A stretch of DNA of 64,000 nt from Acidobacteriota bacterium (GTDB lineage: Bacteria; Acidobacteriota; Blastocatellia; Pyrinomonadales; Pyrinomonadaceae): assembly GCA_003222975.1 (NCBI GenBank), contig QHXN01000026.1:1-64000 (forward strand), read 5' to 3'. Positions within the stretch are counted from its first letter, which is position 1. Each line of letters starts with the position of its first letter. Positions 40,726 through 50,500 of this stretch are shown here, one piece after another. The notes below the pieces were generated by a model, which did not search any database, was not told the origin of the DNA, and saw only the letters and a program-made list of their open reading frames with translations. Both the position numbers and the translations under genes were made by a program.

Positions 40726-41225
40726 CGCGCCCGGTGAGCGTCCGTCCTGACGTGATGCGCGGCAGCGGCTCGTTCGACGTGCGGCACGGCACGAACGCGG
40801 CGGCCCGCCTGCTCGCGCGCCTTCTGCGCCTGCCGGCGGCGGGCGTCGGCGTCCCCGTGCGCCTCGTCGTCACGGAGACGCGCGAAGGCGAGTGCTGGCA
40901 CAGGACTTTCGCCGGCAGGGACTTCATCACAGACCAGCGACGGATGGCGGACGGCCTCATGGCGGAGCGCGCGGGCGCGTTCGAGATGCTGTTCCGTCTG
41001 GACGAGAGGGGCGGCGTGCTCCTTTATCGTCAAGTGGGGTTCGCGTTTCGTCTGGGGCCTCTGCGCGTGAGGCTCCCGCGGCTGTTGTCGCCGAGAGTCG
41101 TGGCGCGCGAGCGCACGTCGGCGGACGGCTCGCGCGTCGGCGTCCGGGTGCGCGTGATCGCGCCGCTCGTGGGACTGTTGATAGCTTACGGCGGCTGCAT
41201 CGAAGTCGAAGGGAGAGGGGCATGA
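40722..41225 (+). CDS. DUF4166 domain protein
   Basis: A 167-residue protein starting at GTG 40722, overlapping the WG gene by 4 bases. The sequence (FDVRHGTNAAARLLARLLRLP, WHRTFAGRDFITDQRRMADGL, RLGPLRVRLPRLLSPRVVARE, YGGCIEVE) fits DUF4166, a domain of unknown function often placed beside or fused to saccharopine-dehydrogenase-like or membrane proteins. There is no signal peptide. It is in tight overlap with the next membrane-protein gene, so they may work as a pair. Confidence 0.8.
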   Translation: MTRPVSVRPDVMRGSGSFDVRHGTNAAARLLARLLRLPAAGVGVPVRLVVTETREGECWHRTFAGRDFITDQRRMADGLMAERAGAFEMLFRLDERGGVLLYRQVGFAFRLGPLRVRLPRLLSPRVVARERTSADGSRVGVRVRVIAPLVGLLIAYGGCIEVEGRGA

Positions 41226-41779
41226 CCACTGCCCTTTGGCTGCTCGCGTTTCAGGGGGCGCTCGGCGCTTTCGACACGCTCTACTATCACGAGTGGCGCG
41301 CGCGACTCCCCGCCGGGGGCGCGGCGACGCGCGACGAGCTGAGGCTGCACGCGGCGCGAGACTTCATCTATGCGGTCGTCTTCGGGACACTCCCCTGGCT
41401 CGCGTGGCGCGGCGCTTGGAGCATCGTCCTGGCCGCGCTCCTGGCCGCCGAGGTCGTCATCACGCTCAAAGACTTCGTCGTCGAGGATCGAGTCCGCCGT
41501 CCGCTCGGCGGAGTCTATGCGGGCGAGCGCGTGACGCACGCGCTGATGGGCATCATCTACGGGGCGTTCCTCGCCTTCCTCTTCCCGACCTTACGCGGCT
41601 GGTGGCCCGCGCCGACCTCACTCGCGTCGTCCCTCGAAGTGGCTCCGCCGGCGCTCCGTTGGGCGCTCGCGCTGATGTGCGTCGGCGTCTTTCTTTCAGG
41701 AGTCCGCGACCTCTCGGCGGCTGTGGGCCTGCCGCGCAGCGCGTGGCCTTGGCCTAAGCCGCCGGGACGAGTGAGTTGA
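41222..41779 (+). CDS. Multi-pass membrane protein, partner of DUF4166
   Basis: A 185-residue protein with about five transmembrane helices (ALWLLAFQGALGAFDTLYY, FIYAVVFGTLPWLAW, WSIVLAALLAAEVVITLKDF, ALMGIIYGAFLAFLFPTL, ALRWALALMCVGVFLSGV). The start ATG overlaps the DUF4166 stop by 4 bases. The segment EVVITLKDFVVEDRVRRPLGG between helices is strongly charged and may be a functional loop. I know the arrangement with DUF4166 from other genomes but not a function. Confidence 0.78.
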   Translation: MTTALWLLAFQGALGAFDTLYYHEWRARLPAGGAATRDELRLHAARDFIYAVVFGTLPWLAWRGAWSIVLAALLAAEVVITLKDFVVEDRVRRPLGGVYAGERVTHALMGIIYGAFLAFLFPTLRGWWPAPTSLASSLEVAPPALRWALALMCVGVFLSGVRDLSAAVGLPRSAWPWPKPPGRVS

Positions 41780-41811
41780 AAATCTGAAGCGATTGAAGTG
41801 AGTATGCAGAT

Positions 41812-42258
41812 ATGATCGCCCGACGTAGATTTCATCGCGCCGTCTTCGTCGCGGCGGGCGTCTATAACATCGGCTGGGGCCTGTACTCGGTCGCCGATCC
41901 GCAGTGGCTGTTCCGTTATTCGGGGCTGCCGCCGCAAAACCACCCGCAGATTTTCGCGTGCCTCGGCATGGTCGTCGGCCTCTACGGCATCATCTACTTC
42001 GAAGTAGCACGTCTGCCTGAGCGCGGCTGGCTGCTCGCTGCCGTGGGCCTGCTGGGCAAGGTGCTCGGCCCCATAGGCTTGGCCCGTTTGATCTGGAGCG
42101 GCGCGTGGCCCGCCTCGACCGTCGTGCTGTGCCTGACGAACGACCTCATCTGGTGGGTTCCCTTCTCGCTCTACCTCTACGACGCCTGGCCCGAATTCAT
42201 AAGGGAATTGTCCGACGGGCGCGCGCCCGCAAGCCCCGGCGGACAGCCCGCCGATTGA
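41812..42258 (+). CDS. Small four-helix membrane protein
   Basis: A 148-residue protein with four predicted membrane helices (VFVAAGVYNIGWGLYSV, FACLGMVVGLYGIIYFEV, WLLAAVGLLGKVLGPIGL, VVLCLTNDLIWWVPFSLYLY). The helices contain polar residues (N, K, D) in GVYNIGWG and LTNDLIWW. It resembles small membrane proteins of unknown function that automatic pipelines sometimes mislabel; I assign none. It follows the DUF4166 pair by 32 bases. Confidence 0.75.
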   Translation: MIARRRFHRAVFVAAGVYNIGWGLYSVADPQWLFRYSGLPPQNHPQIFACLGMVVGLYGIIYFEVARLPERGWLLAAVGLLGKVLGPIGLARLIWSGAWPASTVVLCLTNDLIWWVPFSLYLYDAWPEFIRELSDGRAPASPGGQPAD

Positions 42259-42281
42259 ATGATGCGGGGGACGGCCCAGGC

Positions 42282-43850
42282 TTACTCATCCCCGCGGTCG
42301 AGCGAGAAGAAGTTGCGGATGCGTCTGAGGAGGTCGCCCTGGTGATTCCGCATGCGCTGCCGCGTCGCCTCCTCGCTGAGTCCCTCGCGGACGGCGTCCA
42401 ACTCGGCGCGGCGGCGCGCGAGCACGTGGGAGATGTCTTCGGCGATTTCGGGGCGGCGGCGCAGGATGTCTTTGAAGGACTCCTTGTCGAGGCGGTAGCA
42501 CTCCACGTCGGTTCGGGCGAAGACGGTCGCCGTGCGCGGCGCGCCCGTCATCAGCCCCATCTCGCCGAAGAAGTCTCCGCCGCCGAGCGACGCGACCTTC
42601 TGGGTCAGGCCGTCTTCGCCGGTGAAGCGCACGTCGGCCTCGCCGCTCCGGATGACGTAGAGCCAGTGCGCCTCCGCGCCCTGCCTCGTCATCGCCTCGC
42701 CGCGCGCGAAGGGCGCGTCCTTCAAGCGCCCGGCGAGTTCCCGCCGCTCCTCGTCGGTCAGCGTGCGGAACAGCTCGACGCGCGCGAGCGCCCCGGCGCG
42801 GCGCTCCGTCTCCTCCTGCGACTTGCGCGAACGCCGCCCCTCGTCTTCCTCGGTGAGGAAGAGCGAGCGGGCCGGGATCGAGAGCGGGACGCCGGCGCGG
42901 CGGAGCGCGAAATAGACGCGCGAGCGCACAACCGAGTCGGTCGGGTCGGTCTGGGCGAGGTCTGTGAGCCAGTAGCGCACGGCGTAGCGCGCGTAAGAGT
43001 CGAGGAAGTCCACGACGATGCACTGCGGGCGTGGCTCTCGCGCGACGTTCTCTATCGGCTCGGCCAGCAGTGCCGCCTCGACCGCGTCCGCCACTTCGGT
43101 CGGGGCGTAACGGAAATCCACGTTGAAGTAGACCCACTGGCGGTGCGGTGTGGCCGCGCCGCCGCGCCGCCCGAGCACCGTCACCTGGCTCTTCATCAGA
43201 ACGCTGTTCGGGATGAGTATAGTGTCCCAATTGCGCGTCTCGATGGAGGTGTGACGCCATCGTATGTCCACGATGCGGCCCTCCTGCTGGTCTATCCGCA
43301 CCCAGTCGCCGACGCTGACGGAGCGCTCAAGCTGGAGCGCGAGGCCCCCCATCGTGTTGCCCAGCGTGTCCTGAAACGAGAGGCCGATGACCGCCGTGAG
43401 GAGCGCCGAGGTGGCGATGATGCCGGTCGGGTTGAACCCAGCGCGCGCGAGCAGAGCGACGCCGGTAACGACGTAGGCGAGGGCCACGAGCAGGTCGCGC
43501 ATGATGCGCGGCGGGCGCAGGCGCGCGGCGTCGAGCGCCACGTCGAAGACGAGGACGCCACCGACGTTGATGACGGCGAAGCACGCAAACAGCCTCGCGC
43601 ACCAACTGAGCCAGAGATAAGCGGCCCCCGACGCGCCCGCACCGCCCTCGTCCGCGCCGTAGGAGAGCAGCGCCGCCGCCGCGAGCATGCCGGCGCAGGC
43701 GAGTCCGAAGAGCACGGCTGCCGCGCGTATGCGCGCGCGCGACGCGGGCTTGAAGTAGAACAGGGCCGAGGCGACCGCGGCGAAGCCGAGCGCGACCCAG
43801 AGGAACGCGTCAATCCCCGCCGCCGCCTGCATGTTGTGCCAGAAATTCAT
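42282..43850 (-). CDS. MscS-type mechanosensitive channel with cyclic-nucleotide-binding domain
   Basis: A 522-residue protein. Four or so membrane helices precede the MscS pore region (GIIATSALLTAVIGLSFQDT, LGNTMGGLALQLE) and the beta domain (VGDWVRIDQQEGRIVDIRWR, IPNSVLMKSQVTVLG). A cyclic nucleotide-binding domain occupies about 375-490, with the phosphate-binding cassette GGDFFGEMGLMTGAPRTATVFA including the key Glu and Arg. Such bCNG channels are gated by cAMP/cGMP and may have lost strong tension gating. The CHASE2 cyclase at 8378 is a possible source of the ligand. The gene lies downstream of the tricorn-like protease, separated by hairpin G. Confidence 0.92.
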   Translation of the reverse strand: MNFWHNMQAAAGIDAFLWVALGFAAVASALFYFKPASRARIRAAAVLFGLACAGMLAAAALLSYGADEGGAGASGAAYLWLSWCARLFACFAVINVGGVLVFDVALDAARLRPPRIMRDLLVALAYVVTGVALLARAGFNPTGIIATSALLTAVIGLSFQDTLGNTMGGLALQLERSVSVGDWVRIDQQEGRIVDIRWRHTSIETRNWDTILIPNSVLMKSQVTVLGRRGGAATPHRQWVYFNVDFRYAPTEVADAVEAALLAEPIENVAREPRPQCIVVDFLDSYARYAVRYWLTDLAQTDPTDSVVRSRVYFALRRAGVPLSIPARSLFLTEEDEGRRSRKSQEETERRAGALARVELFRTLTDEERRELAGRLKDAPFARGEAMTRQGAEAHWLYVIRSGEADVRFTGEDGLTQKVASLGGGDFFGEMGLMTGAPRTATVFARTDVECYRLDKESFKDILRRRPEIAEDISHVLARRRAELDAVREGLSEEATRQRMRNHQGDLLRRIRNFFSLDRGDE

Positions 43851-43865
43851 CCCGACGAATTGAAA

Positions 43866-44062
43866 ATGCGGAATGATGAGTGATGAATGATGAATGAAGA
43901 GTAGTAGCCAGTAGCCAGTAGTCAGTAGTCAGTAGAAAGACCTTCCTCGCCGCGTGGTCAGGACGAAAGCATAGACGCCGCGGCATTGAATCTACTGGCT
44001 ACTGCCTACCGGCTACTATCTACCAGTTCATCATTCATCACTCCGCATTCATCATTCCGCAT
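43866..44062. repeat. Hairpin minisatellite G (two unit types, GATGAAT and AGTAGCC)
   Basis: A composite inverted repeat of 197 bases. The outer parts of the arms are made of GATGAAT/GATGAGT units. The inner parts are made of AGTAGCC/AGTAGTC units. The left arm is 43866-43936, the right arm 43991-44062 and the loop 54 bases. The right arm has one extra 7-base unit (ATGCGGA). It begins 14 bases after the tricorn-like gene's stop and ends 15 bases before the MscS start. Confidence 0.9.
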
Positions 44063-44076
44063 CTCTTTACTGCGCG

Positions 44077-47000
44077 CTATTGCTCCTGCCCGCTCGCGAG
44101 CCGGTTGCCCGCGCCTTGGAGTTCCTTGAGGAGTTCCTGGACGGCGGCTTCGAGTTGGCGGTCGCGGCCCGCGAGGTTATCTTCGGGCGTGTTGTCCACG
44201 AGGATGTCGGGGTGCACGCCGTAGTTCTCCATGTTGGTCTGTTTCTTGTCGGCGAGATAGACGCCGATGCCGGGCGTGCGCACCGTGGAGCCGTCAATCA
44301 GGCTGTAGCTGCCCGTGCCGATGACCGCGCCCATCGTCGGCGTGCCGACCAGTTTGCCCAGCCCCAGCGCGCGGAAGCCCGCCGGGAACATCTCGGCGTT
44401 CGAGGCCGAGCGCCAGTTCTGCAAGACGACCTTCGGGCCGAAGAAGCCCTCGAAGGGTCGCGCCGTCGCCTCCGTCCCGCGCGGCTGCCAGAGTTGGTAC
44501 TGGCGTTGGACGAGGATGCCTAAAAGCTCCTGCTCGATGTTGCCGCCGCCGTTCCAGCGCTGGTCTATGACCATCGCCTCCTTGTTGCGGTACTCGCGCA
44601 GCTCCTTCTCGAAGCGACGAAGGCTCGGCTGATCCATCGCGCGGATGTGTATGTAGCCGACGCGCCCGCCCGACAACTTGTCAACGAGCGCGCGCCGCTC
44701 CTTCACCCAGCGCTCGTAGCGCAACGTCGCGTAAGCCTGCATCGAGGTCGGTTCGATGCGCGTCGTCCAAGCCCCCTCCGCGCTCGGCTTGCTGTTGAAG
44801 GTGACGGCGACCTTGCGGTTGAGACGGTAGTTCAGAAGCGGCCAGTAGTTGTCGCCCGCCTTCACGGGCTTTCCGTCAATGGCGATGAGGTAGTCGCCAA
44901 CTGCGACCTTCACCCAGTCTTTGTCCGCCGGGCCGTCCTCGTAGATGTACGCGACGCGGTAGCGACCGGCCTGCGCGTCGGGTTCGAGGTCAACGCCGAG
45001 GTGGCCCGTGGAGACCGCGCCCGGCTCTCGGCCCGCGGGCGGCGGGGCCGCGCCCGTGTGCGAGGCGTTCAGCTCGCCGATCATCTCGTTGACGATGTTG
45101 AGAAGCTCCTGGCGGTCGCCGACGTATTCGACGAGCGGGCGGTACTTGGCGCGCGCCGCGTCCCAGTCGTAGCCGTGCATCCGCGGGTCGTAGAAGCGGT
45201 ACTTCATCGTGCGCCAAGCGTCGTCAAACATCTGCGCCCACTCTTCCGGTCGGTTAATCTTCACCTTCGCCACGAAGTTGATGCGCCGGCGAGCCGCGGC
45301 GGAGAGCAGGGACTGTGAGGCCGCCGCCCCAGCCGACGACGCGCCCGCGGGCGCGGACGGAGGCATCGGGACGGAGAACACGTAGTCGCCCTCCTGGAAG
45401 AAGAGCGTGCGAGAGTCGCGCGAGACGTTGAGGTTCGAGATGAGGCGGAAGCCGCCGAAGCCGCCGGGCGTGGGTTGTTCCTGCCCGGCCTCGCCGACGG
45501 GCGGCGCGCCCGAAGTGATGCGCACGAGACGCCTGCCGTCCTCGCCGACTGCGTAGATGACGGGCACGCCCGTGATGCCGGCGGTCTCGACCGTGGCGAA
45601 GACGAGCGTCCTGCCATCGGGCGAGATGGTGTAGTCAATGACGGGCGACGAAAGACGCGTCAACTGCTTCGTGCGCCGCTTGAGTCCGGCCCAGTCTATG
45701 TTGACCGGACGGGCGGGCTGACGCTGCGCGCCCATCTGCCGCCTCATGCCCTGGCCGCCGGGCATGCCGCCCTCACCCGCGGGCGGCTGCTGTTCCTCGC
45801 GCGCGGCTTCTGCTTCGGCGCGCTCCTCGGGGTCGTCGGGGTCGCGGTCGAGGTGTTCGAGCGCGACGGAGAAGAGTTGTACTGAAGGGCGGTCGCCCTG
45901 CCCGAACGTGACGCTGTCGTTGCGCGTGAAGAAGAGCTTGCGCCCGTCGGGCGAGAAGTGCGGGTTCGACTCGCTGAAGGACTCGAACGTCACCTTCTTC
46001 TCTTCGCCGCCCGCCGCAGGGACGAGGTAGATGTCGGTCGTGCGCGTCGCGTCAGGCTTCGAGAAGGCGAGCCACTTGCCGTCGGGCGACCACGCGGGCG
46101 AGCCGACGTTCCCGTTGCGCGACTCGCTCAACTGCTTCGTCTCCTTGCTCGCCACGTTGACGACGCGCAGCTTGTCGTCCGAAGACGTGAAGGCGATCTG
46201 CGTCGAGTCGGGCGACCACGAGTAGGCGAGCTTGAGCGCGTCGAGGTCTGTGAGCTTCTGCGGTTCGCCCGCGCCGTCAACCGCCGAGACGTAAATCTCC
46301 TCGCGCCCGCTGCGGTCGGAGACGTAGGCAAGCCACTTGCCGTCGGGCGAGTAGGAGACGTTGCGGTCGCGCGCGGGGCTGTCGGTGATCTGGCGCAAGT
46401 CGCCTTCTTCGACCGGCGCGGTGAAGACCTCGCCGTGGATACTGAAGACTATGCGGCGCGAGTTGGGCGCGAGGTCGAAGTCGTCCACCTGCGAGTTGAA
46501 GTCGCGCACCTCCGCCGCGTTCTCCTCGGTCTCGGCGGCGATGTCGAAGTGGAGTGGGGTGACGCGCTTGCTCGCAACGTCGAGCTTCGCGATCTGGAAG
46601 TCGTGCTCGAAGACGATTGTTCTGCCGTCGGCGCTGATCGAGGGCCAGCGCACGTCGCCCTCCTTGAAGGAGGTGACGCGCTCGGCCTTGCCGCCCGATT
46701 CGGAGACGCGCCAGACGTTCGTCAGGCCGTTGCCGTCGCGGTCGCTGACGAAATAGATATTGCCGTCACGCGACCACATCGGCCAGGAGTCGAGGCCGTC
46801 GAAGTCGGTCAGTTGCGTGAACTTCTTGTCACTGATGTCGGCGACCATCACGTCCGACTGGTAAGCGCCGCGGTAATACTTGCGCCAATAGACCTGCGAC
46901 TTCTGGTTGTAAGCGATCCTGCGCCCGTCAGGTGAGTAAGACGCTTGCACGCCCATGTCAACGCCCGCGCTCTGGGGCATGCCGCCGTCAACCGAGACCG

Positions 47001-47409
47001 TGTAGAGCAGCGGCATGAAGCCCTCGCCGCGGTTCGACGAGAAGAGCACGGCGCGACCGTCGGGCGTCCAGTTTAAGACCGTGTCCTCCGCCGAGTTGAA
47101 GGTCAACTGCTTCGGCGTGCCGCCCGTCGAGGGGATGATGTAAACGTCCAGGTTGCCGTTGCGGTCTGAAGAGAAGGCGATCCACTTGCCGTCGGGCGAG
47201 AAGCGCGGGTACACGTCGCGCGCGCGGTTGACCGTGAGGCGCTGGACGTTTCGTCCGTCTTCATCGGCGACCCAGATGTCGCCGAGGTAGCTGAAGGTGA
47301 CGCGGCCCTGGTAGTAGTGCGGGTAGCGTATGAGCCGCGCCTCTTTCGCGTGGGCGACGGCGGAGAGCATGAACAGCGCGCAGAGAGCGAGAAGGTAGGC
47401 TTTCTTCAT
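44077..47409 (-). CDS. Tricorn-like S41 protease with beta-propeller
   Basis: A 1110-residue exported protein (signal peptide 1-22, LFMLSAVAHAK; GAGGAAGT before the ATG). Residues about 30-650 hold WD40-like PD40 repeats (PRFSPDGKWIAFSSDRNG and many variants), interrupted by a Glu/Gln/Gly/Met-rich insert near 540-590. A PDZ domain follows (about 800-890, VGDYLIAIDGKPVKAGDNY), then the S41 catalytic domain (RVGYIHIRAMDQPSLRRFE, EAMVIDQRWNGGG). The nucleophile is probably a serine in RSASNAE (Ser1001 or Ser1003). Tricorn-type proteases degrade oligopeptides; the exported bacterial forms process peptides outside the cytoplasm. It follows an M14 carboxypeptidase on the same strand, a plausible shared peptide-degradation unit. 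Confidence 0.93.
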   Translation of the reverse strand: MKKAYLLALCALFMLSAVAHAKEARLIRYPHYYQGRVTFSYLGDIWVADEDGRNVQRLTVNRARDVYPRFSPDGKWIAFSSDRNGNLDVYIIPSTGGTPKQLTFNSAEDTVLNWTPDGRAVLFSSNRGEGFMPLLYTVSVDGGMPQSAGVDMGVQASYSPDGRRIAYNQKSQVYWRKYYRGAYQSDVMVADISDKKFTQLTDFDGLDSWPMWSRDGNIYFVSDRDGNGLTNVWRVSESGGKAERVTSFKEGDVRWPSISADGRTIVFEHDFQIAKLDVASKRVTPLHFDIAAETEENAAEVRDFNSQVDDFDLAPNSRRIVFSIHGEVFTAPVEEGDLRQITDSPARDRNVSYSPDGKWLAYVSDRSGREEIYVSAVDGAGEPQKLTDLDALKLAYSWSPDSTQIAFTSSDDKLRVVNVASKETKQLSESRNGNVGSPAWSPDGKWLAFSKPDATRTTDIYLVPAAGGEEKKVTFESFSESNPHFSPDGRKLFFTRNDSVTFGQGDRPSVQLFSVALEHLDRDPDDPEERAEAEAAREEQQPPAGEGGMPGGQGMRRQMGAQRQPARPVNIDWAGLKRRTKQLTRLSSPVIDYTISPDGRTLVFATVETAGITGVPVIYAVGEDGRRLVRITSGAPPVGEAGQEQPTPGGFGGFRLISNLNVSRDSRTLFFQEGDYVFSVPMPPSAPAGASSAGAAASQSLLSAAARRRINFVAKVKINRPEEWAQMFDDAWRTMKYRFYDPRMHGYDWDAARAKYRPLVEYVGDRQELLNIVNEMIGELNASHTGAAPPPAGREPGAVSTGHLGVDLEPDAQAGRYRVAYIYEDGPADKDWVKVAVGDYLIAIDGKPVKAGDNYWPLLNYRLNRKVAVTFNSKPSAEGAWTTRIEPTSMQAYATLRYERWVKERRALVDKLSGGRVGYIHIRAMDQPSLRRFEKELREYRNKEAMVIDQRWNGGGNIEQELLGILVQRQYQLWQPRGTEATARPFEGFFGPKVVLQNWRSASNAEMFPAGFRALGLGKLVGTPTMGAVIGTGSYSLIDGSTVRTPGIGVYLADKKQTNMENYGVHPDILVDNTPEDNLAGRDRQLEAAVQELLKELQGAGNRLASGQEQ

Positions 47410-47459
47410 AACTTCCTCGGAGGTGTGTCAGAGGGCCGGTGGGCCGATTTACTAAACAT

Positions 47460-47502
47460 GAGTTCGACGTGAGCGAGGCTCCCCTCCGCTCACGTCGAAC
47501 TC
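47460..47502. terminator. Perfect 16-bp inverted repeat between M14 and tricorn genes
   Basis: Positions 47460-47475 and 47487-47502 are exact reverse complements with an 11-base loop. It lies 7 bases after the M14 stop codon on the minus strand and 50 bases before the tricorn start. There is no T-run, so it may be a partial terminator or an mRNA stabiliser. Unlike the minisatellites it is not built of tandem units. Confidence 0.6.
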
Positions 47503-47509
47503 AAGCCAC

Positions 47510-50500
47510 TTATTTCTGGTCGAGCTTTCGCCCGGCGTTCAGGTTGTCGAAGTTGAGTATGGCGTTGAAGACGAGGAAGTAGCTCCCGTGCGTCTCGCCG
47601 CGCCAGACAGGGTTGTTGGAGAAGAGGACGACGTGGCCGCGCTCGACGGGCACGTCAATCACCGCGGCGTGCTGCGCCAGTTCGCCACCCTGGTCGAGCA
47701 GCCCGGAGACGAGCAGGTCGCGCGCTTCGCCGTAGCGGAGCACGACGCGCGGGCGCATCTGCGGCGGGATGACGTAGGTGTTGTTGCGCGCCTGCTCCTC
47801 TGTGAGCGGCAGAGCCTCCCATACTTCGGCGTGCGGCTCTTCGGGCGCTTCGACGGGCGGGCGGCCCTGCACAACGTCCGGGTCGCTCAGCGTGCCGCGC
47901 CCCGTCTCGCGCTCGCCCTCGCCCGCCGCGCGCCGCCCGCCGCGCCCCCCCGCGACGTTCGTCAGGCCGAAGATGGGCGGGTCGTCGGCGTAAACGGAGA
48001 GCGAGTCGCCGTAGCCGTAGGCAATCGGACTCGTCAGGTCAACGAACTTCGCGCGCAGGACGCTGCCGACCAGCTTCATGCGCTGCGGCTGCGAGGTCGA
48101 GACGCCCTGCGTCAGGTTGTAGGTGACGGCGAGGTTCGACGTGTCGGTCGCCGTGACGAGCAGGCCGCCGCGCCGGACGAAGCTGCGCAGGTTTGCTAAC
48201 CCTGAGTCGCCGAGGCCGGGTCGCATGTCGTCGGTCGAGTCAATCTTGCCGATGTTCGGCGTGAGCGTCGTCGTCTTCCAAGGGAGCGGGTTGCCCCACA
48301 TCGGCATCCCGGCGACGACCGCCTGCGGGCCTCGGCCCACGGGCGCGAAGACGATCACGTCGTACTTCGCGTTGAGGTTCGCATCGCGGCTCACCTCCTG
48401 CGTGCTGATGTAGTCGTATGGGATTTGCAGCTTGTCGAAGGCCATGCGCCACCAACCCTCGTCCTGCGTCGAGAGCCATGTGTGGAGGAGTGCGATGCGC
48501 GCGGCCCTGACAGGATGCGTCTTCACCGAGGGCGCGTCCGAAAGCGCGATTGTGCGCAGGTCGAGGTCGGAGGCGACCCGGTTGAGTTCGGCGGCAGCGA
48601 CGCCTCGGATGATGAAGGAGCCGCGGTTGAAGCTGTGGCCCGCGGCTGTGAAAGGCTCTTCCGCGGCCTCGATGTTCGCGCCCTTCAGGCGGTAGCGGAG
48701 CGTCGCGAGCGCGTCGTCCGCGTTGTGGTTGATGACGAAGACCGTGCCGCTGCCCTCGACGCCGCCCTGCGCGCGCACCGGCGCGGCGACGCGCTCCATC
48801 GAAGCTTGAAGTACGGTCGGGTCGGTGACGCGCACGACCTGCACGTTGTACAGCTCGCCGAAAGTCCAGCCGGTGTCGTCGTAGGGCTGCTGCTGCGGGT
48901 CGCGCGGACTCCAGTATTGATAGTCGAGGAGCGCGTCGGCGATGCGGCTGTAAGGCTGATCCATGCGGACGACGTAACTGCCCGCGGGGAATTGTCGCGT
49001 CTCTGTCAACGTCGTTTTGCCCGCCTGCCCAGCCGGGGGAGCCTGGTTGGCGTTCCTTTGCTCGCCCGCTTCCCTCCTCTCGCCTTCGGGCCGCGCCTGC
49101 GACGCTATTTCCGGGTTCGCGCTGGCTGCGTTCGCGTTGGCGGCGCTCGCAGGCGCGGTCTGCGCGCTCGGCGCGTTCGCCCTCCGCTTCGACTTGAGTG
49201 TGACGGTGAAGGGCGCGGTGGCGCGCGAGATTTCGCAGCCTTGTAGCTGGAGGACGCGCAGGAGTTCGGCCTGCGTGCCGGGGCGCGGGTCGTCAGCCGG
49301 GAAGACGTAGGCCGCCGGGCCTTCCGCTTTCGGCTTCTCTATCGAGCGCTTGCTCTTGAGGTAAAAGTTTTTCAGGAAGAGCTTGCCGTTGTTGGCGAAG
49401 TATTGGAGCGCGGTCAGAAGGCCGGTCTGCTCGTAGTTGTTGTTGTTGCGCTGCGACCAGCGGGCGCGCGGCAGCGGCGGGTTCTGCCTGTACCACGTGC
49501 GCGAATACTCCGACTGAGAGAGCGTGCGCACCTCCGTGTCCGCGCCGCCGTTGCCGAAGGTCTCGTAGAGGCGGCTGATGCCGTTGTGCGTGGCGGCGAT
49601 GAACATCAGGTAGCCGGGCGACCACGTGTCGAACGAGCCGTGCGCGAAGACGCCGGGCATGCCGAACTTCGTCATCTCCGAGACGTTGTTCCAGCCGATC
49701 ATCTGCCACTCGTCGGTGAGGATGGGGTCGAGCCATGCGTTGTACGGGCCGTCGCCGATGGTGTTGTCGTAAAGATAAGGCACGGACTCGTGCAGGTCGT
49801 GGAGCACTTGCGCGTGCCAGGTCGTGTAGGTGTCGAGGACGTTGCGCGTGAGGTTGAGCGTGAGTCCCATCGCGTCGCGGTTGTTGTCGTGGGCGACGTA
49901 GTGGCCCCAGTAGATGAGCGGCGGGTAGCTCTCGCCGGGGTGCGCGAGGTGCCAGTTGTAGAGGTCAACCATGCGGTCGCGCCCGTCAACCTCGACCACG
50001 GGCGTGATGAGCGTGATCAAATTCTCGCGGATGTTTCGGACGTAAGGACTCTCGTCCACGGCGAGGCGGTAGGCCAGTTCCATCAGAGCCGTCGGCGCTC
50101 CGGTCTCCGGCGAGTGGATCGTGCCCGTAATGTAATAGACGGGCGTTGACTGCGCGACGAGGCGGTCGGCCTCCGCGTCGTCGAGGTTGATGGTGCGCGG
50201 GTCGGCGAGCTTGGCGAGTCGCGCGCGGTTCTCTTCGAGCTGCGCGAGGAGTTTTTCGGAGGCGACGGCGACGGCGATCATCTCGCGCCCCTCCTCCGTC
50301 CTGCCGATGGAGAAGACGCGGACGCGCGGGCTGGCCTTCTCAAGCATCCTCATGTACTTGTAAACGTCCTCGGCGTAAGGGAGCTTGCCGGGCGCTCCGG
50401 CCACGTCGCCGAGCACGGCCTTCGGCGTCGGCACGGTGGAGGAGGCGGGCAGGTAGTCAACGAGCGGAGAGGCGAAGTAAGGCTCGGTCGTGTACTCGCG

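Noticed and set aside
42105-43883. Plus-strand frame of 592 codons over the MscS channel gene
   Set aside because: It is antisense to a protein with intact MscS and nucleotide-binding motifs. Composition is that of a GC-rich shadow frame.
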